A stretch of DNA of 64,000 bases, from positions 186,001 through 250,000 of the forward strand of contig REGP01000006.1 of assembly GCA_004134995.1 (NCBI GenBank), in the 5' to 3' direction. The stretch's first letter is position 1, and each line of letters opens with the position of its first letter. The notes under the pieces are model-generated. The model saw nothing but the letters and a program-made list of their open reading frames with translations. It was not told where the DNA came from and did not search any database. This DNA is from Oxalobacteraceae bacterium CAVE-383. GTDB taxonomy: Bacteria; Pseudomonadota; Gammaproteobacteria; Burkholderiales; Burkholderiaceae_D. Made by a program: the position numbers and the translations under genes. Positions 63,328-64,000 of the stretch are shown piece by piece.

Positions 63328-64000
63328 TGCGCCAGCCTCTGCAGACCGGGTTTGATCCAGAATTTGCGCAGGGCGTTGCGGCTGACGCTGCATTCGGCGA
63401 TCCGCTCCTGGCCGCTCAGGATCAGCCTGAGCGAATCCAGTTCACCGTTGCGCAAAGCCGCCAGCAGCGGCGCGAACCAGTCGCGCTCCAGCGTTTCGAT
63501 GCGTTCCAGCCAATAGCCCCATTCATTGGTCAGCCCCGGTTCCGCCAGCGCATCGAGCAGCAGCAGGCCGCGCCGGCCCGGATGCCGGATGAGCTGCGCG
63601 GCATCGATGTTTGATTCATCTTGCGCGGCGCCGGCCCGGCTTTCGAATGCCCGCATCCAGCCGGACAGATTGAAGCAGGCGTCATAGGCATGCGCCTGGT
63701 CGCCGGCCGGCAGGTCCGACGGATCGGCGCCGCCCCACAGCCAGAGCGAATTGACCGGCTTTCGGCCCAATGCTTCGCGTTGTTCGTTCAGCGGATGGGT
63801 AAACCAATGCATCTGGATTTCATTCTGCAGTTTGCGCCATGCGCGGTCGCCTTCGCCTTGCGGCATCCAGATGTCGACATTGCGGCCGCTGGCGGCGTCC
63901 GGCGTGGCGGTTCGCAACTGCGGCCAGTCGTCGGCGCGCATGAACCAGCTATCGGCGCTGCCGTACAGCAGCGTTTTGCCGACTTCGCCGAACAATGGCA
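63324..64000 (-). CDS. RpfE-like protein, 3' part (5' end outside window)
   Basis: About 225 C-terminal residues; the frame runs off the window edge, so the start is not seen. The stretches LGRKPVNSLWLWGGADPSDL and WGYWLERIETLERDWFAPLL, and the coupling to recJ, match the RpfE-type protein family (COG4255), sometimes annotated as a cofactor-independent phosphoglycerate-mutase-like protein. The molecular function is not established. It overlaps recJ by 4 bases. Confidence 0.75.
   Translation of the reverse strand, partial: PLFGEVGKTLLYGSADSWFMRADDWPQLRTATPDAASGRNVDIWMPQGEGDRAWRKLQNEIQMHWFTHPLNEQREALGRKPVNSLWLWGGADPSDLPAGDQAHAYDACFNLSGWMRAFESRAGAAQDESNIDAAQLIRHPGRRGLLLLDALAEPGLTNEWGYWLERIETLERDWFAPLLAALRNGELDSLRLILSGQERIAECSVSRNALRKFWIKPGLQRLAQ

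Overview
The window comes from a GC-rich betaproteobacterium, most likely of the Oxalobacteraceae. This is inferred from the overall codon use, an OxlT-type oxalate:formate antiporter, the divergent rne/rluC pair, the prfB-lysS and recJ-rpfE neighbourhoods and the style of the cobalamin locus. No rRNA, phage, transposase or CRISPR array was seen. Two tRNA genes are present.

Layout. Positions 1-8819 hold ordinary chromosomal genes: an AraC regulator, a His-rich CDF metal exporter, MgtC, a tiny Oxidoreductase-like protein, a YddA/SbmA-type ABC exporter, an NlpC/P60 lipoprotein, an ArgD-like transaminase, a ferredoxin reductase and a probably leaderless epimerase gene. Positions 8888-11395 hold cobT-cobS-cobC. 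Positions 11412-11918 hold a 130-bp long-hairpin repeat, a sigma70-type promoter, a cobalamin riboswitch and a hairpin that can mask the ribosome binding site of the next gene. Positions 11919-32771 are one tightly coupled run of 17 cobalamin genes: ferredoxin, cobN, a ChlI-ChlD fusion, cbiE, a cbiX-cbiC fusion, cbiD, cobI, cobM, cbiG, a cobJ-cobK fusion, cobW, cobO, cobB, btuC, btuD, cobU and cbiB. Most neighbours overlap by a few bases, so the riboswitch probably governs the whole set. The enzymes follow the oxygen-independent route (CbiX, CbiD, CbiG), yet the operon also carries the late cobaltochelatase CobN. CbiT, cobyric acid synthase and the threonine-phosphate decarboxylase are not in the window.

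Positions 32902-34572 hold two unrecognised, AT-richer orphan genes that look acquired. Positions 34595-42551, all on the minus strand, hold nnrD/E, moeA, mobA, moaA and rne, followed by the long rne leader. Positions 43132-51269 hold rluC, a Gph-like phosphatase, sppA, a tetrapyrrole-methylase-family protein, ppx, prfC and a DUF3300 gene. tRNA-Pro(TGG) and tRNA-Arg(TCT) follow.

Positions 51768-57121 are an accessory stretch: a secreted LVIVD-repeat protein under an apparent LacI-type operator pair, a relic of a second antiporter gene, a small CopD-like membrane protein, the OxlT-like antiporter, and an orphan periplasmic binding protein whose leader contains a terminator-like hairpin. Positions 57217-64000 hold a glycine-zipper protein, lysS, prfB with its programmed +1 frameshift, an orphan lipoprotein whose signal peptide begins with a 9-bp tandem repeat, a second copy of the 130-bp hairpin repeat, recJ and the 3' part of an rpfE-like gene.

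The least explained structure is the 130-bp hairpin family at 11412-11541 and 61499-61628. It has a conserved core, an inner stem that covaries between copies, and outer arms that differ between copies while remaining self-complementary.
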